From PALSA-610 sp038239145 (GTDB lineage Bacteria; Actinomycetota; Acidimicrobiia; IMCC26256; PALSA-610), in NCBI GenBank assembly GCA_038239145.1, contig JBBSFB010000001.1:62001-126000 (forward strand): 64,000 bases of DNA. The letters are read 5' to 3'. This document shows, piece by piece, positions 1-8,232 of the stretch. Made by a program: the position numbers and the translations under genes. The notes under the pieces were generated by a model that did not search any database, had not been told where the DNA came from, and was given only the letters and a program-made list of their open reading frames with translations. Numbering within the stretch: the stretch's first letter is position 1; each line of letters opens with the position of its first letter.

Positions 1-294
1 CAGCGCGCCGGGCCAGTTGCCCGAGAGCGCGTGCAGAGCATCGGGGGAGTCGACCGTCTCGATGCGCACGAACGAGCACCCACCGCCCGGCAACCGGGCC
101 GCGGCCGATCCGTTGAATCGCCCTGCCGCCGAACTCAGGATCGAAGACACGGGAGCGGCGGCGGCGACATCGACCGGCGTGCACTTGCCCGGGTCGGCGA
201 GAGGAAGCCCGGGTTTCGCCTTCTGGTAACTGCACGCGGCGCTCGCGCCGACCAGTGCGAACAGCACCGCGAGGACGCCGATGCGGGCGCGCAT
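1..294 (-). CDS. Secreted lipoprotein, N-terminal part (window edge); solute-binding/VWA-type family likely
   Basis: Only the first 98 codons are present; the frame is open to the left edge. The ATG at 294 starts a signal peptide: basic MRAR, a hydrophobic core of about 14 residues, then SAAC with Cys21 as a plausible (imperfect) lipobox. After the Cys comes a linker and then a stretch with CTPVDVAA, AAGRFNGS and CSFVRIETV. That order (Cys, Pro-Val-Asp-Val, a helix ending in RFN, Cys, then a beta strand) is what I know from the start of actinobacterial lipoproteins that combine a solute-binding-like domain with a VWA domain. Downstream residues that would prove this are outside the window. 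It follows the regulator at 297-893 on the same strand with only 2 bp between, so co-transcription is likely. Confidence 0.55.
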   Translation of the reverse strand, partial: MRARIGVLAVLFALVGASAACSYQKAKPGLPLADPGKCTPVDVAAAAPVSSILSSAAGRFNGSAAARLPGGGCSFVRIETVDSPDALHALSGNWPGAL

Positions 295-296
295 AG

Positions 297-893
297 CTAC
301 CCGGCGCTTTCCGGGTCGTCGGTCTCGAGGGCGCGGTCGGCGCCGAGCGCGAGCAGGAGGTCTTCGTGCATCTGCATCCAGACCGTGTGATACGAGTCGA
401 TGCGCGGCGACGTGAGCCACTCGACGTCGCCCGCGTCGACGTGTTCCAGCGCGGCGCGCAGGCGTGGACGGTAGCTCGCGAACCGGTCGACGACGCGGCC
501 GAGGCGCGACACGATCGGTGCGATCCGCTCGTCGAGCGCACGCGCGCGATCGAGCACCGACCAGTCGTAGCGCGCGTCGCGGTGGTCGTTCGGCACGCCT
601 CCGGGCCGGACCTGCCAGTCGCTGCAGATGCGCAGCACTTCACGGTTGAGGGGCAAGAAGCGCTCGTAGGCGCGTCGCGCCGCCTGCTCGGACTCGGCGC
701 CCGCGGCCAGGCGGGCCCATATCGCGTGGACGACGCGACCCTCGGCGCTGATGCGGATGCCGCGGGTGCTGCGCACGATCAGACCACCGTCGAGGAGCAC
801 GGTGACGGTCTCGGTCTCGCCGAGCTCGACGACGCCGCGGAGACGGATCTCGTGGAGCACGTGGAACGACGCGTCGTCGAATGTCTCGGACAC
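297..893 (-). CDS. Putative winged-helix regulator of unknown family
   Basis: A 198-residue protein. The first 60 residues look like a winged helix: LHEIRLRGVV, then a helix with ETVTVLLDGGLIV, then RGIRISAEGRVVHAIWA, which resembles the wing of MarR/PadR-type proteins. The remaining part is helical and charged, ends with HTVWMQMHEDLLLALG, and I do not recognise it. The GTG at 893 is chosen over the in-frame TTG at 917 because a TACGAT -10 hexamer lies 6 bases before it. It is divergent from the PEP-swivel gene at 950, with only 56 bp between starts, so it may regulate that set. DNA binding is inferred from the pattern only. Confidence 0.5.
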   Translation of the reverse strand: MSETFDDASFHVLHEIRLRGVVELGETETVTVLLDGGLIVRSTRGIRISAEGRVVHAIWARLAAGAESEQAARRAYERFLPLNREVLRICSDWQVRPGGVPNDHRDARYDWSVLDRARALDERIAPIVSRLGRVVDRFASYRPRLRAALEHVDAGDVEWLTSPRIDSYHTVWMQMHEDLLLALGADRALETDDPESAG

Positions 894-899
894 GCCGGG

Positions 900-905
900 A
901 TCGTA
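900..905 (-). promoter_or_regulatory. -10 element for leaderless regulator gene
   Basis: TACGAT read on the minus strand, 6 bases before the GTG at 893. No Shine-Dalgarno sequence is present, which fits leaderless transcription. Confidence 0.5.
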
Positions 906-935
906 ACGCCGGGGCAATTGCGGCGACCGTGCGGC

Positions 936-941
936 TACATT
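936..941 (+). promoter_or_regulatory. -10 element for PEP-swivel gene cluster
   Basis: TACATT, 8 bases before the GTG start at 950; no Shine-Dalgarno sequence. Likely promoter of the three overlapping genes 950-3047. Confidence 0.5.
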
Positions 942-949
942 CGATCGGC

Positions 950-1297
950 GTGACTGACATCGGCAGCGGAACCCGGGTCTTCGCGGCGGAACCAGTGCGG
1001 GGGGCCTGGCGCCGCCTCACGACCCCCGACGACGTCCTCGAGCTCATGGACACGACGGCCGAGGGAGTGGTGGCGTGCGTCGCCGATGCCGGCGCCACGT
1101 TCCTCGCTCCCATCTTCGACGAGCTCACTGCGGTGGTCTGCTTGGCGGGTACGCCACAGTCGCACGTCGGCATCGTGAGCCGTGAGTATCAGGTGCCGTG
1201 CGTCATGGCGGCGACCTTGACGACTGAGCCCGGAACCGGTGACGTGGTCGAGGTCGACTGCTCGGCCGAGCCCGGGGTCGTGCGGATCGCCTCGTGA
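950..1297 (+). CDS. Stand-alone PEP-utilising enzyme swivelling (mobile) domain protein
   Basis: A 115-residue protein consisting of little more than the phosphohistidine domain of PEP-utilising enzymes. The signature GTPQSHVGIVSREYQVPCVM (residues about 66-85) contains the phosphate-carrying His in the usual S-H-x-(G/A)-I-V context, followed by the conserved E/Y-x-x-P-C/A-V. In PEP synthase, PPDK, enzyme I or phenylphosphate synthase this domain shuttles phosphate between an ATP-grasp domain and a PEP-binding barrel; neither partner domain is seen in the genes around it. The start at GTG 950 is set by the -10 box at 936-941. Its last four bases overlap the start of the next gene (GTGA), so the two are translationally coupled. 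Function of the set is unknown. Confidence 0.75.
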   Translation: MTDIGSGTRVFAAEPVRGAWRRLTTPDDVLELMDTTAEGVVACVADAGATFLAPIFDELTAVVCLAGTPQSHVGIVSREYQVPCVMAATLTTEPGTGDVVEVDCSAEPGVVRIAS

Positions 1298-2427
1298 CGC
1301 TCGCCGTCCCGGAGACCGACCGCTGGATCCGCTACCACAGCGAGATCTCGTACGCGCTCACTACGGAGCGCACCGCGCTCGAATCTGCCTTGATACCCGT
1401 GAGCGCCTACATACTCATCGCCTGCGTCGAGTGCTACCGGCGCTACCCGGAGATCATCGACGAGATCACCCGCGTCGCGGCGCCGGAAGATCTCGGTCGG
1501 CATGGGCACCGGCTCGCCACTCAGATCGATCCCGTGCACCTGTGGGCGGTGCCCAACTTCCCGCTGACAGGTCGCAAGGTGCTCATGGCCGCCGGGCTCG
1601 TCGATCCCGCCGACGACGCGCGTCGTCTGGGGACGATCCTCGACTTCTGGTCGCGCGCAGCGGGCGCGTACCGGTTCGGCGACGGAACCCATCAAGCCGC
1701 CGATACGGCCGGGACCGCGACCCCGTACCGGGTGCTCGCCGACGAGCTTGCGGCGGAGTGCGAACCCGTCGCCGACGACGAGCAGCGCGCGTCGATCAGT
1801 CGCCTCAACGCGTTGCTCACGTCGTACCTGTTCCTGCTCTGGTTCGATACCCGGTCGGGCTACCAGGACACGGGCCCGTACCAACTCGCCGACGGGCGCC
1901 GGCTGCTGTTGCGCGCGTACAACCGGCTGGGCGTCTCGCACTTTCCCTGGAGCGCCGAGGTCTCGGCCGCGATGCCAAACCGCGAGGTGCTCGGCGCGTT
2001 CGTGCTGCGTGACACGGAGCTGCGCGTCACCGACTTCGGCACCTCGCTGACGAAGCCCGAGGACTACTGGCCCCACGTCGAGTCGTTCGCGTTCTTCGAC
2101 GTGTCGTCGGGTGTCCCCGTCGTCATCGACGAGTCGGCGCGCGCCGACCTCGCCGTCGCGGCGAAGGTCGCCCAGAAGCAGCTGTACCGCAAGATCGCGG
2201 CAATGGAAAGGCACGCCAAGATTGACGCGGGGGCGTACGTGTACTTCACCTTCCTCCGACCGTTCGCGGAGCTCGCCGGCGTCGAGATCGATTGGACGGT
2301 GCCGCGCGACAGCACCGATCTCTACCCGTTCCTCGAGCTCATCGACGGGGCGATCGCGCCCCCGCCGGACGCGCCCGTCGAGATACCCGCGACGTACTAC
2401 CTCCCGCTCCTCGTCCCGACTTCGTGA
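1294..2427 (+). CDS. Conserved-looking protein of unknown function, coupled to the PEP-swivel protein
   Basis: A 377-residue, probably soluble protein that I do not recognise. It is mixed in composition, with many Tyr, Trp and Phe residues, and has no signal peptide and no clear membrane segment. It contains conserved-looking blocks such as DPVHLWAVPNFPLTGRKV near residue 80, LLTSYLFLLWFDTRSGYQDT near residue 170, and a C-terminal ATYYLPLLVP. The GTG start overlaps the stop of the swivel gene by 4 bases (GTGA) and its own stop overlaps the next gene by 4 bases, so the three genes form one tightly coupled operon. It could be a partner or substrate-binding component for the phosphohistidine domain; that is inference from coupling only. 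Confidence 0.6.
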   Translation: MTLAVPETDRWIRYHSEISYALTTERTALESALIPVSAYILIACVECYRRYPEIIDEITRVAAPEDLGRHGHRLATQIDPVHLWAVPNFPLTGRKVLMAAGLVDPADDARRLGTILDFWSRAAGAYRFGDGTHQAADTAGTATPYRVLADELAAECEPVADDEQRASISRLNALLTSYLFLLWFDTRSGYQDTGPYQLADGRRLLLRAYNRLGVSHFPWSAEVSAAMPNREVLGAFVLRDTELRVTDFGTSLTKPEDYWPHVESFAFFDVSSGVPVVIDESARADLAVAAKVAQKQLYRKIAAMERHAKIDAGAYVYFTFLRPFAELAGVEIDWTVPRDSTDLYPFLELIDGAIAPPPDAPVEIPATYYLPLLVPTS

Positions 2428-3047
2428 GCCGCTGGTTGCTCGATTTCGCCGACGGCCACGCGAGTTCGGGTCGAGGTCGGTCCGGCATCGCCGGATTCGT
2501 GCGGCTCGAGGTTCACGACGGCGAACGGATCGCGTGGTACTGGGCGTATCTCGTCGGTGTCCCCGGCGTCTACGGCGTGCTCGTGGTCCGCGACCACGAG
2601 GTGCTGGCACCCCGCCAGGGTCTCGAGATCCGCGCCGACGGACTGTGGGCCGAGCTGACGTGTGAGACCCGCCTCGAGCACTGGACGTTCGGGCTTGAGG
2701 CGTTCGGCGTTCGCCTGGATTCTCCCGACGACGCGCTACGACCCGGCGGGGAGATCGGCGAACGGATCGCGGTGGGTCTCGACATCGAGTGGGAGGTCGG
2801 GCCCGGCGGTCCTCCCGCCGGCATCGTGCACGGGGAGGTGCTCGTGGGTCGTGAGCGCTTCGAGATCGACGGGTCCGGTTGGTTCTACGACGACGGCACA
2901 GCCGATCCGGGTCCCGTCGCCGGGGAGACCGCAGCGATCGTGTACGTGCCCCTCGGGGCCGAGGACGACGGTTACATCGAGCGCCGCCTCGTCCACGCCG
3001 ACGGCCGGTCGCAATGGTCGCTCGAACGACGCGCCCCGAATCGGTGA
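2424..3047 (+). CDS. Beta-rich protein of unknown function (possible CrtC/AttH-like lipocalin fold)
   Basis: A 207-residue protein starting at GTG 2424, overlapping the preceding stop by 4 bases. It is rich in alternating beta-strand patterns with many Trp, Gly and charged residues: GFVRLEVHDGERIAWYWAYL near residue 25, CETRLEHWTFGLEAFGV near residue 75, and GEVLVGRERFEIDGSGWFYDD near residue 150. The last block, a Gly-Val/Ile strand followed by G-x-G-W and an acidic turn, resembles the repeated strands of CrtC/AttH-like (hydroxyneurosporene dehydratase-like) domains, but this is only pattern similarity. It is the third gene of the operon starting at 950. No catalytic motif is evident. Confidence 0.55.
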   Translation: MSRWLLDFADGHASSGRGRSGIAGFVRLEVHDGERIAWYWAYLVGVPGVYGVLVVRDHEVLAPRQGLEIRADGLWAELTCETRLEHWTFGLEAFGVRLDSPDDALRPGGEIGERIAVGLDIEWEVGPGGPPAGIVHGEVLVGRERFEIDGSGWFYDDGTADPGPVAGETAAIVYVPLGAEDDGYIERRLVHADGRSQWSLERRAPNR

Positions 3048-3099
3048 GGCGGTGACGGCCGGATCCGTGACAGGATCCCGCCCGTGTCAGGATGGCGCC

Positions 3100-3501
3100 A
3101 TGGACTTCGATCATCGAAAAGTCGCGCTCGTTCTCGCTCGGGGGCGGGCCGTCAACGGGCTCGTGATGCTCGCCGTGCCCGGCATCGTCGGCCGCGTCAT
3201 CTTCGGCAAGGCCGGCGCCCAGCCCACGACCCGGGCCTTGCTGCGGCTCGTCGGCGTACGCGATCTCGTGCTCGGCATCGGTGCGATCACGACGCTCAAA
3301 GAGGAAACGATGGACGCGGAGTGGGTGGGCATGGGCGCGGCCGCCGATCTCGTCGACGGTCTGGTGAGCCTCACAACGCCGGGGCTGCTGCGGCGTTCGC
3401 GACTCGTTTCGCTGGTCGGCGGCGGCGCCGGCACCCTGGGTGTGCTTGCGGCGCGCAAGCTCGCCGACTCCCGCGCCAGCTCGTCAGAAATCGATTCCTG
3501 A
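3100..3501 (+). CDS. Small integral membrane protein of unknown function
   Basis: A 133-residue protein with four hydrophobic or amphipathic helices (about residues 14-36, 50-65, 76-94 and 104-122), most with small residues (Gly/Ala), resembling DUF4267-type membrane proteins. The ATG at 3100 is preceded at 6 bases by CAGGAT, a weak -10, and by no clear Shine-Dalgarno sequence. It converges on glpK, overlapping its 3' end by 18 bp on the opposite strand. No function can be assigned. Confidence 0.6.
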   Translation: MDFDHRKVALVLARGRAVNGLVMLAVPGIVGRVIFGKAGAQPTTRALLRLVGVRDLVLGIGAITTLKEETMDAEWVGMGAAADLVDGLVSLTTPGLLRRSRLVSLVGGGAGTLGVLAARKLADSRASSSEIDS

Positions 3502-4947
3502 CAGTTCCGGGAGCCAGTTCCGCGCCCGGCTGACCGCTTCGCGCCAGCGATCGCGATCGAGCGTCCGCGTCGGCTCGACACGAACGCGCGGGTTCCACGT
3601 CTGCGCGAGATCGTCGACCGACCCGTGGTGCCCGACCGCGAGCCCGGCCATGAGCGCGGCGCCGCGAGACGTCGCCTCCCGCATGGGCGAGACCTCGACC
3701 GGCCTCTGGGCCGCGTCGGCGAGCGCCTGCACGAAGGTGACGTTGTCGGTCATGCCGCCGTCGACGCGCAGCGCCGGTATCGCGACACCGCTGTCGGCCT
3801 CGGCTGCTTCGACGAGGTCGGCGCCGCGGTGCGCAACCCCTTCGAGCACGGCGCGCACGACCTCGGGGCGTCCGCTCCCGCGTGTCAATCCGAAAAGCGC
3901 GCCGCGCGCGCCGTAGTCCCAGGCCGGAGTGCCGAGCCCCAACAGCGCGGGCACGTACACGACACCACCGGTGTCGGTACATCGCGCCGCGACCTCGTCG
4001 GACTCGTCCGCGCTCGTGATGAGCCCGAGGTCGTCGCGCAGCCACTGCACGTTCGTGCCCGCCGCGAGCATGATCGCTTCGATGCCCCATGTGACCCGGC
4101 CCTCGTGGCGCCACGCGACGATCGGAAAGGTCCCGGCACCGCCCCGCTGGTCGAAGGCCGGGGTCGGTTCCCCCAGCACGACATCGAGCATTCCGCCCGT
4201 CCCGAACGTGATCTTGGCGTCGCCCGGGCGGACGCACCCCTGACCGACCAGTGATGCCTGTTGATCGCCGAGCAGCGTCGCGATCGGCGGTGACCCGGGC
4301 AACGCCACGGCGGTGGCGAGCATGCCGGTCGAGTCGACGATGGTGGGAAGCATGCCTGCGTCGATGCCGAGAAGCGACAGCACGTCCGTGTCCCACGTCG
4401 ACGGTGCGCGCGTCACCTGGAGTCCGGTGATAGCGGCGTTGGTCGCGTCGGTGATGTGCGCGGTCCCGTCGGAAAGGGTCCAGGCGATCCAGGTGTCGAC
4501 GGTCCCGAAGCACAGGTCGCGGTCCCGGCCGCGGTCGGGGAGCTGATCGAGGATCCACTGCAGCTTCGTCGACGACTGGTTGGGCGCCGTACGCAGGCCC
4601 TCGGACCGCAGACTCAGGCACGCGCCGATCGTGCGCAGGTCCTGCCATCCGATACCGGGCCCGACGGGTTCGCCGGTCGCGCGATCCCAGACGATCGTCG
4701 AGCCCCGTTGGTTGGAGATCCCGATCGCGTCGACGGCGCCGGCGCCGGCGCGCTCCATGGCTTCAGTTGCGAGCTGGAGGCACGTCGCGGCCATCTGTCC
4801 GGCGTCGAACTCGACGATGCCGTCGGCGGGCGTATCGGGAAGCAGCTCGCGCTCGAGGCTGAACTGCACCGCGCCGGCGGCGTCGAACACACCAACCCGC
4901 ACGCTGCTCGTGCCGACGTCGACGACCAGAACGGTGCCGGTACTCAT
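3484..4947 (-). CDS. glpK: Glycerol kinase-like FGGY carbohydrate kinase
   Basis: A 487-residue FGGY-family kinase that would phosphorylate glycerol with ATP to sn-glycerol 3-phosphate in the cytoplasm. The N-terminal phosphate loop VDVGTSSVRVGVFD (residues 9-22), the ISNQRGSTIVWDR block, WQDLRT, the GDQQASLVGQ block and the second ATP-binding region FGTGGMLDV and LRVDGGMTDN are visible in the family order; length fits (about 490-510). Bacterial glycerol kinases usually have WQCRRT where this has WQDLRT, so another polyol such as dihydroxyacetone or erythritol cannot be excluded. It lies 10 bp after the alkyl-DHAP-synthase-like gene and downstream of glpD on the same strand, which supports a glycerol role. 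Confidence 0.8.
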   Translation of the reverse strand: MSTGTVLVVDVGTSSVRVGVFDAAGAVQFSLERELLPDTPADGIVEFDAGQMAATCLQLATEAMERAGAGAVDAIGISNQRGSTIVWDRATGEPVGPGIGWQDLRTIGACLSLRSEGLRTAPNQSSTKLQWILDQLPDRGRDRDLCFGTVDTWIAWTLSDGTAHITDATNAAITGLQVTRAPSTWDTDVLSLLGIDAGMLPTIVDSTGMLATAVALPGSPPIATLLGDQQASLVGQGCVRPGDAKITFGTGGMLDVVLGEPTPAFDQRGGAGTFPIVAWRHEGRVTWGIEAIMLAAGTNVQWLRDDLGLITSADESDEVAARCTDTGGVVYVPALLGLGTPAWDYGARGALFGLTRGSGRPEVVRAVLEGVAHRGADLVEAAEADSGVAIPALRVDGGMTDNVTFVQALADAAQRPVEVSPMREATSRGAALMAGLAVGHHGSVDDLAQTWNPRVRVEPTRTLDRDRWREAVSRARNWLPELSGIDF

Positions 4948-4957
4948 GTTTCGGAGC

Positions 4958-6457
4958 TCATGGCCAGGCGAGCTCGCCGAACGGGTTGCGTAGGCCGAGC
5001 TTGCCCGGGTTCAGGATCCCGTTCGGATCGAGCGCATCCTTCACCGACTGCAGCACGCCGAAGCCGGCGCCGAGCGCGTCGGCGACGAACCGGGCCCGGT
5101 TCAATCCCACGCCGTGATGGTGGGAGAGCGCGCCGCCCGCGGCCAGGACCGACTGTTGGCCCGCGTCCCACACCGCGCGGTAGTAGCGCTCCCGTTCGTC
5201 GGCCGGAGGCCGGCCGGCGAAGGTGAAGTAGAGGCAACCGCCGTCGGGGTACGAGTGGCTCTGGTGCGCAGAGACGGCCATCGTGTGCTCGACCGAGCCG
5301 ATCGCGTCGAGCGCGCGTTCGTAGATGTTGGCGAGCGCGTGCCACGAGCCCGAGATCTCCATCGTGTCGACCACGAGGCCGCGTGAAATCAGCGCTTCGA
5401 GCGCGGAGACGTCGTTGCGATGCCCGAGCCACTGCTCGACGAACGCGATATCGGCGGTGTCGGCACCGGCCGCGATGCATTCCTCGTCGACGATGCGCCT
5501 TGTCGCCTCGGTGATGTGGGCATCGCCCTCGTCGAGCATCAACAGCAGATGGCGATCGCCCGTGTGGTACGTGCGATCGGCTTCGGTCGCGTCGTACAAC
5601 CGGAGTACGGCCGGCGTCGCACCTCGTTGCACGATCCGGCGCATGGTGTCGAGCCCATCGGCGAAGGCGCCGAGCGTGTACGCGCCCCGCACTTCGGAGG
5701 TCGGCATCCAATGGGCCCGCAGCCGCGCGCCCACGACGATGCCGAGTGTCCCCTCCGATCCGAGGAACACCTGCGAGAGATCGGGACCGACCGCGGCGCG
5801 GGGCGCCCCCCCGGTCTCGATGAGCGTGCCGTCGGCGAGTACCACGTCGAGGCCCTCGACGATGTCCTCGATCTTCCCGTAGCGCGTCGACAGTTGGCCT
5901 GCACCCCGGCACGCCACCCAACCACCCACAGTCGAAAGGGCCATCGATTGGGGCCAGTGCCCGCAGGTGACGCCGTGCCGTTCGCGCAACTCGTCCTCGA
6001 AGACGTCACCGAACGTTCCCGCGCGCACGTCGACGAGCAGCGACTCGGTGTCGACGGAGACGATCCCGGTGAGGCCGGTGAGATCGAGCAGGACCCCGCC
6101 GAACACCGGCACGCTCGCCCCGCACACGCCGCTGCGACCCCCAGCCGCGGTCACCGGTATCCCGGCGTCGTTGCCGAGCCGCAGCACCGCCTGGACCTGT
6201 ACGGTGTCGTGCGGCTTCACGACGACCGAGGCGCGGGTCGCGACCTCGGCCTCGAGCGCCCAGATCATCGCGAGCGGCCACCAGTCGCGGCTCGCGGCGG
6301 CGACGTCAGCGCTCGTGTCGATCACCTCGGCGCCGGTGTCACGCAGACGGGCCCGGGTCGGATCGTCGACCTCCACCCGGCGTGTCCGCAGGTGATCGCG
6401 GATGGGACCGTCGCCGAACGCGATGGGAGGCGTGGCAGCGCCCCGGTTCGTCTGCAC
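4958..6457 (-). CDS. FAD-binding oxidoreductase of the alkyl-DHAP synthase (AGPS) type
   Basis: A 499-residue flavoprotein of the vanillyl-alcohol-oxidase fold. The FAD-binding half shows PHDTVQVQAVLRLGNDAGIP followed by AAGGRSGVCGA (about residues 80-115) and a second FAD loop with GHWPQSMALSTVGGWVACRG (about 165-185). The C-terminal half carries HHHGVGLNR near residue 450, matching the triple-His motif needed by eukaryotic alkyl-dihydroxyacetonephosphate synthase, and ends with the common DPNGILNPGK. AGPS exchanges the acyl chain of acyl-DHAP for a fatty alcohol to make ether lipids; bacterial homologues are mostly uncharacterised and may be glycolate/D-lactate-type dehydrogenases. Its position between glpD and glpK links it to glycerol/DHAP chemistry. 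GTG start supported by a TAGTCT -10 box 6 bases before. Confidence 0.8.
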   Translation of the reverse strand: MQTNRGAATPPIAFGDGPIRDHLRTRRVEVDDPTRARLRDTGAEVIDTSADVAAASRDWWPLAMIWALEAEVATRASVVVKPHDTVQVQAVLRLGNDAGIPVTAAGGRSGVCGASVPVFGGVLLDLTGLTGIVSVDTESLLVDVRAGTFGDVFEDELRERHGVTCGHWPQSMALSTVGGWVACRGAGQLSTRYGKIEDIVEGLDVVLADGTLIETGGAPRAAVGPDLSQVFLGSEGTLGIVVGARLRAHWMPTSEVRGAYTLGAFADGLDTMRRIVQRGATPAVLRLYDATEADRTYHTGDRHLLLMLDEGDAHITEATRRIVDEECIAAGADTADIAFVEQWLGHRNDVSALEALISRGLVVDTMEISGSWHALANIYERALDAIGSVEHTMAVSAHQSHSYPDGGCLYFTFAGRPPADERERYYRAVWDAGQQSVLAAGGALSHHHGVGLNRARFVADALGAGFGVLQSVKDALDPNGILNPGKLGLRNPFGELAWP

Positions 6458-6463
6458 GCGGGG

Positions 6464-6469
6464 AGACTA
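6464..6469 (-). promoter_or_regulatory. -10 element for AGPS-like gene
   Basis: TAGTCT on the minus strand, 6 bases before the GTG start at 6457. It lies in the 57-bp gap after glpD, so the AGPS-like gene and glpK can be transcribed independently of glpD. Confidence 0.5.
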
Positions 6470-6514
6470 CGGAATTCCCGACCCGTTGTCCCGGGACGAA
6501 GTCTCGGGCGCGAA

Positions 6515-8164
6515 TCAGGAGGGTGGTTGCGCCAGGGCGTCGAGCGCAGTTTCGGCGAGTCCACCGGCGAGGCGTTCCTCGGCGACGAGCGCCCGGTACT
6601 GCTCGACCTGTCGTTGCCGTTCCTCGTCCGACCAACCCAGCTCCGTCGCCATCAGCGCGGCGACATCGTCGGCCGCGGCCGCCGATGCGTCGCGTGCGAG
6701 CAGGCGGGCGCGCGTGCGGCGGGAGAGGACGTCGTCGACGGTGCGCGCCATTTCCGCTCGCGCCGCGTACACGACCTCGGCGCGTGAGTACGGCAGGTTC
6801 TCGATCAACGGCCGGGCCAGGTCGGCATCGCCGCGCTCCAGCGCGGCAACCGCGCGTCCGTCGGCTCCGTAGCGCTCGGCCAGGTTCTGGGGGATGTCGG
6901 GTGCGTTCCAACCGCGGGCGCCCTGCAGCGGGATCGACTTGGTGTGGCTCCGTCGGGTACCGAGTCCCAACAGCTTCACCACCTCGTCGACCGCGTCGGC
7001 GGCCATCCGGCGGTAGGTGGTCAGCTTCCCACCGGTCACCGTGACGACGCCTCCCGGCGAAGTGTGCACCGAGTGGCGACGAGAGAGGTCGGCGGTACGT
7101 TCGCTCTTGGCCGCGGCCACGAGGGGCCGGAGGCCGGCCCAGGTGCCGACGATGTCGGCTTCGGTGATCTTGGTGGTCGACGCGCCGTTGATGGCGCGCA
7201 GCAGGTACGCGACATCGTCAGCGGTGATCTGCGGGTCGTCGACCGGCCCGTCGTAGTCGGTGTCGGTCGTGCCGATGTACGTGAACCGGTGCGGTCCGCC
7301 GTCGCCGCCCCACGGAACGACGAACACGGAACGCCGGTCCTTGGGGACCGGTATCACGACCGCGATCTCGTTGCGCACCAACGACCACGGCACCGTGACG
7401 TGGATGCCCTTGGCCGGCCGGATGGTGGTGGCGTGATCGACGTCGTCGAGGGCGCGCACCTCGTCCGACCACACGCCGGTGGCGTTGACGACCGTGGCCG
7501 CACGCGCGCGCACTTCGGTCCCGTCGATGCGGACGCGCGCGCCGTCGATGCGCCCACTTCCGTCCTTGGAGAGACCGACGAGCGTTGCGTAATTGACGAC
7601 CGCAGCCCCGTGCGTCGCCGCGGTCTTGGCGACCGTGAGCGTCAGCCTCGCGTCGTCGGCCTGGGCGTCGTAGTAGATGTACGACGCCGCGATGTTGTCG
7701 GCCGGAAGCGTCGGCATATAGCGCAACGCCTCCTCCTTGCTGACGCGCTTGTGCAACTTCCCGATCCGCAGCCCGCCGGTGAGGTCGTACGCCCACATCG
7801 TCGCGCCGAGCAGCCGGGCGATGCGACGGGGGAGGAGACCGTCCTTCGTGAAGACGGGCAGCAGGAACGGCAGGACGCGCACGAGGTGCGGCGCGGTCTT
7901 GCGCAGGATCTGTCGCTCCGCGAGCGCCTCGTAGACGAGCCCGACTTCCTTCTGCTGGAGGTACCGGATCCCACCGTGGACGAGCTTCGACGACTTCGAC
8001 GAGGTCCCCGACGCGAAGTCGCCTTTGTCGACCAGGGCGACGCGCAGGCCCCGGGACGCGGCATCGAGGGCGACGCCGGTGCCGGTGATCCCGCCCCCCA
8101 CGACCAAAACGTCGAACGCGTCCTCACCCAAACGGCGGATCGCGTCGGCACGGTCGAACGTCAC
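6515..8164 (-). CDS. glpD: Aerobic glycerol-3-phosphate dehydrogenase
   Basis: A 549-residue FAD enzyme that oxidises sn-glycerol 3-phosphate to dihydroxyacetone phosphate, feeding electrons to quinone at the membrane. The N-terminal Rossmann motif VVGGGITGTGVALDAASRG (residues 19-37), the VDKGDFASGTSSKSSKLVHG block and GGIRYLQQ (residues 45-71) are diagnostic, as are FTYIGTTDTDYDG and VTGGKLTTYRRMA further on. The C-terminal 130 residues form the usual helical GlpD cap. The start is GTG at 8164, 6 bases after a TAGCCT hexamer. It heads the set glpD, AGPS-like, glpK. Confidence 0.92.
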   Translation of the reverse strand: MTFDRADAIRRLGEDAFDVLVVGGGITGTGVALDAASRGLRVALVDKGDFASGTSSKSSKLVHGGIRYLQQKEVGLVYEALAERQILRKTAPHLVRVLPFLLPVFTKDGLLPRRIARLLGATMWAYDLTGGLRIGKLHKRVSKEEALRYMPTLPADNIAASYIYYDAQADDARLTLTVAKTAATHGAAVVNYATLVGLSKDGSGRIDGARVRIDGTEVRARAATVVNATGVWSDEVRALDDVDHATTIRPAKGIHVTVPWSLVRNEIAVVIPVPKDRRSVFVVPWGGDGGPHRFTYIGTTDTDYDGPVDDPQITADDVAYLLRAINGASTTKITEADIVGTWAGLRPLVAAAKSERTADLSRRHSVHTSPGGVVTVTGGKLTTYRRMAADAVDEVVKLLGLGTRRSHTKSIPLQGARGWNAPDIPQNLAERYGADGRAVAALERGDADLARPLIENLPYSRAEVVYAARAEMARTVDDVLSRRTRARLLARDASAAAADDVAALMATELGWSDEERQRQVEQYRALVAEERLAGGLAETALDALAQPPS

Positions 8165-8170
8165 CCGCTA

Positions 8171-8176
8171 AGGCTA
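8171..8176 (-). promoter_or_regulatory. -10 element for glpD
   Basis: TAGCCT on the minus strand, 6 bases before the GTG at 8164; no Shine-Dalgarno sequence between. Confidence 0.5.
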
Positions 8177-8232
8177 CCGGTGAGTAGGTCGGCGCTTGCC
8201 GCCGGTCGTTCGGGAGCTGTTGTCCGGGGGCG

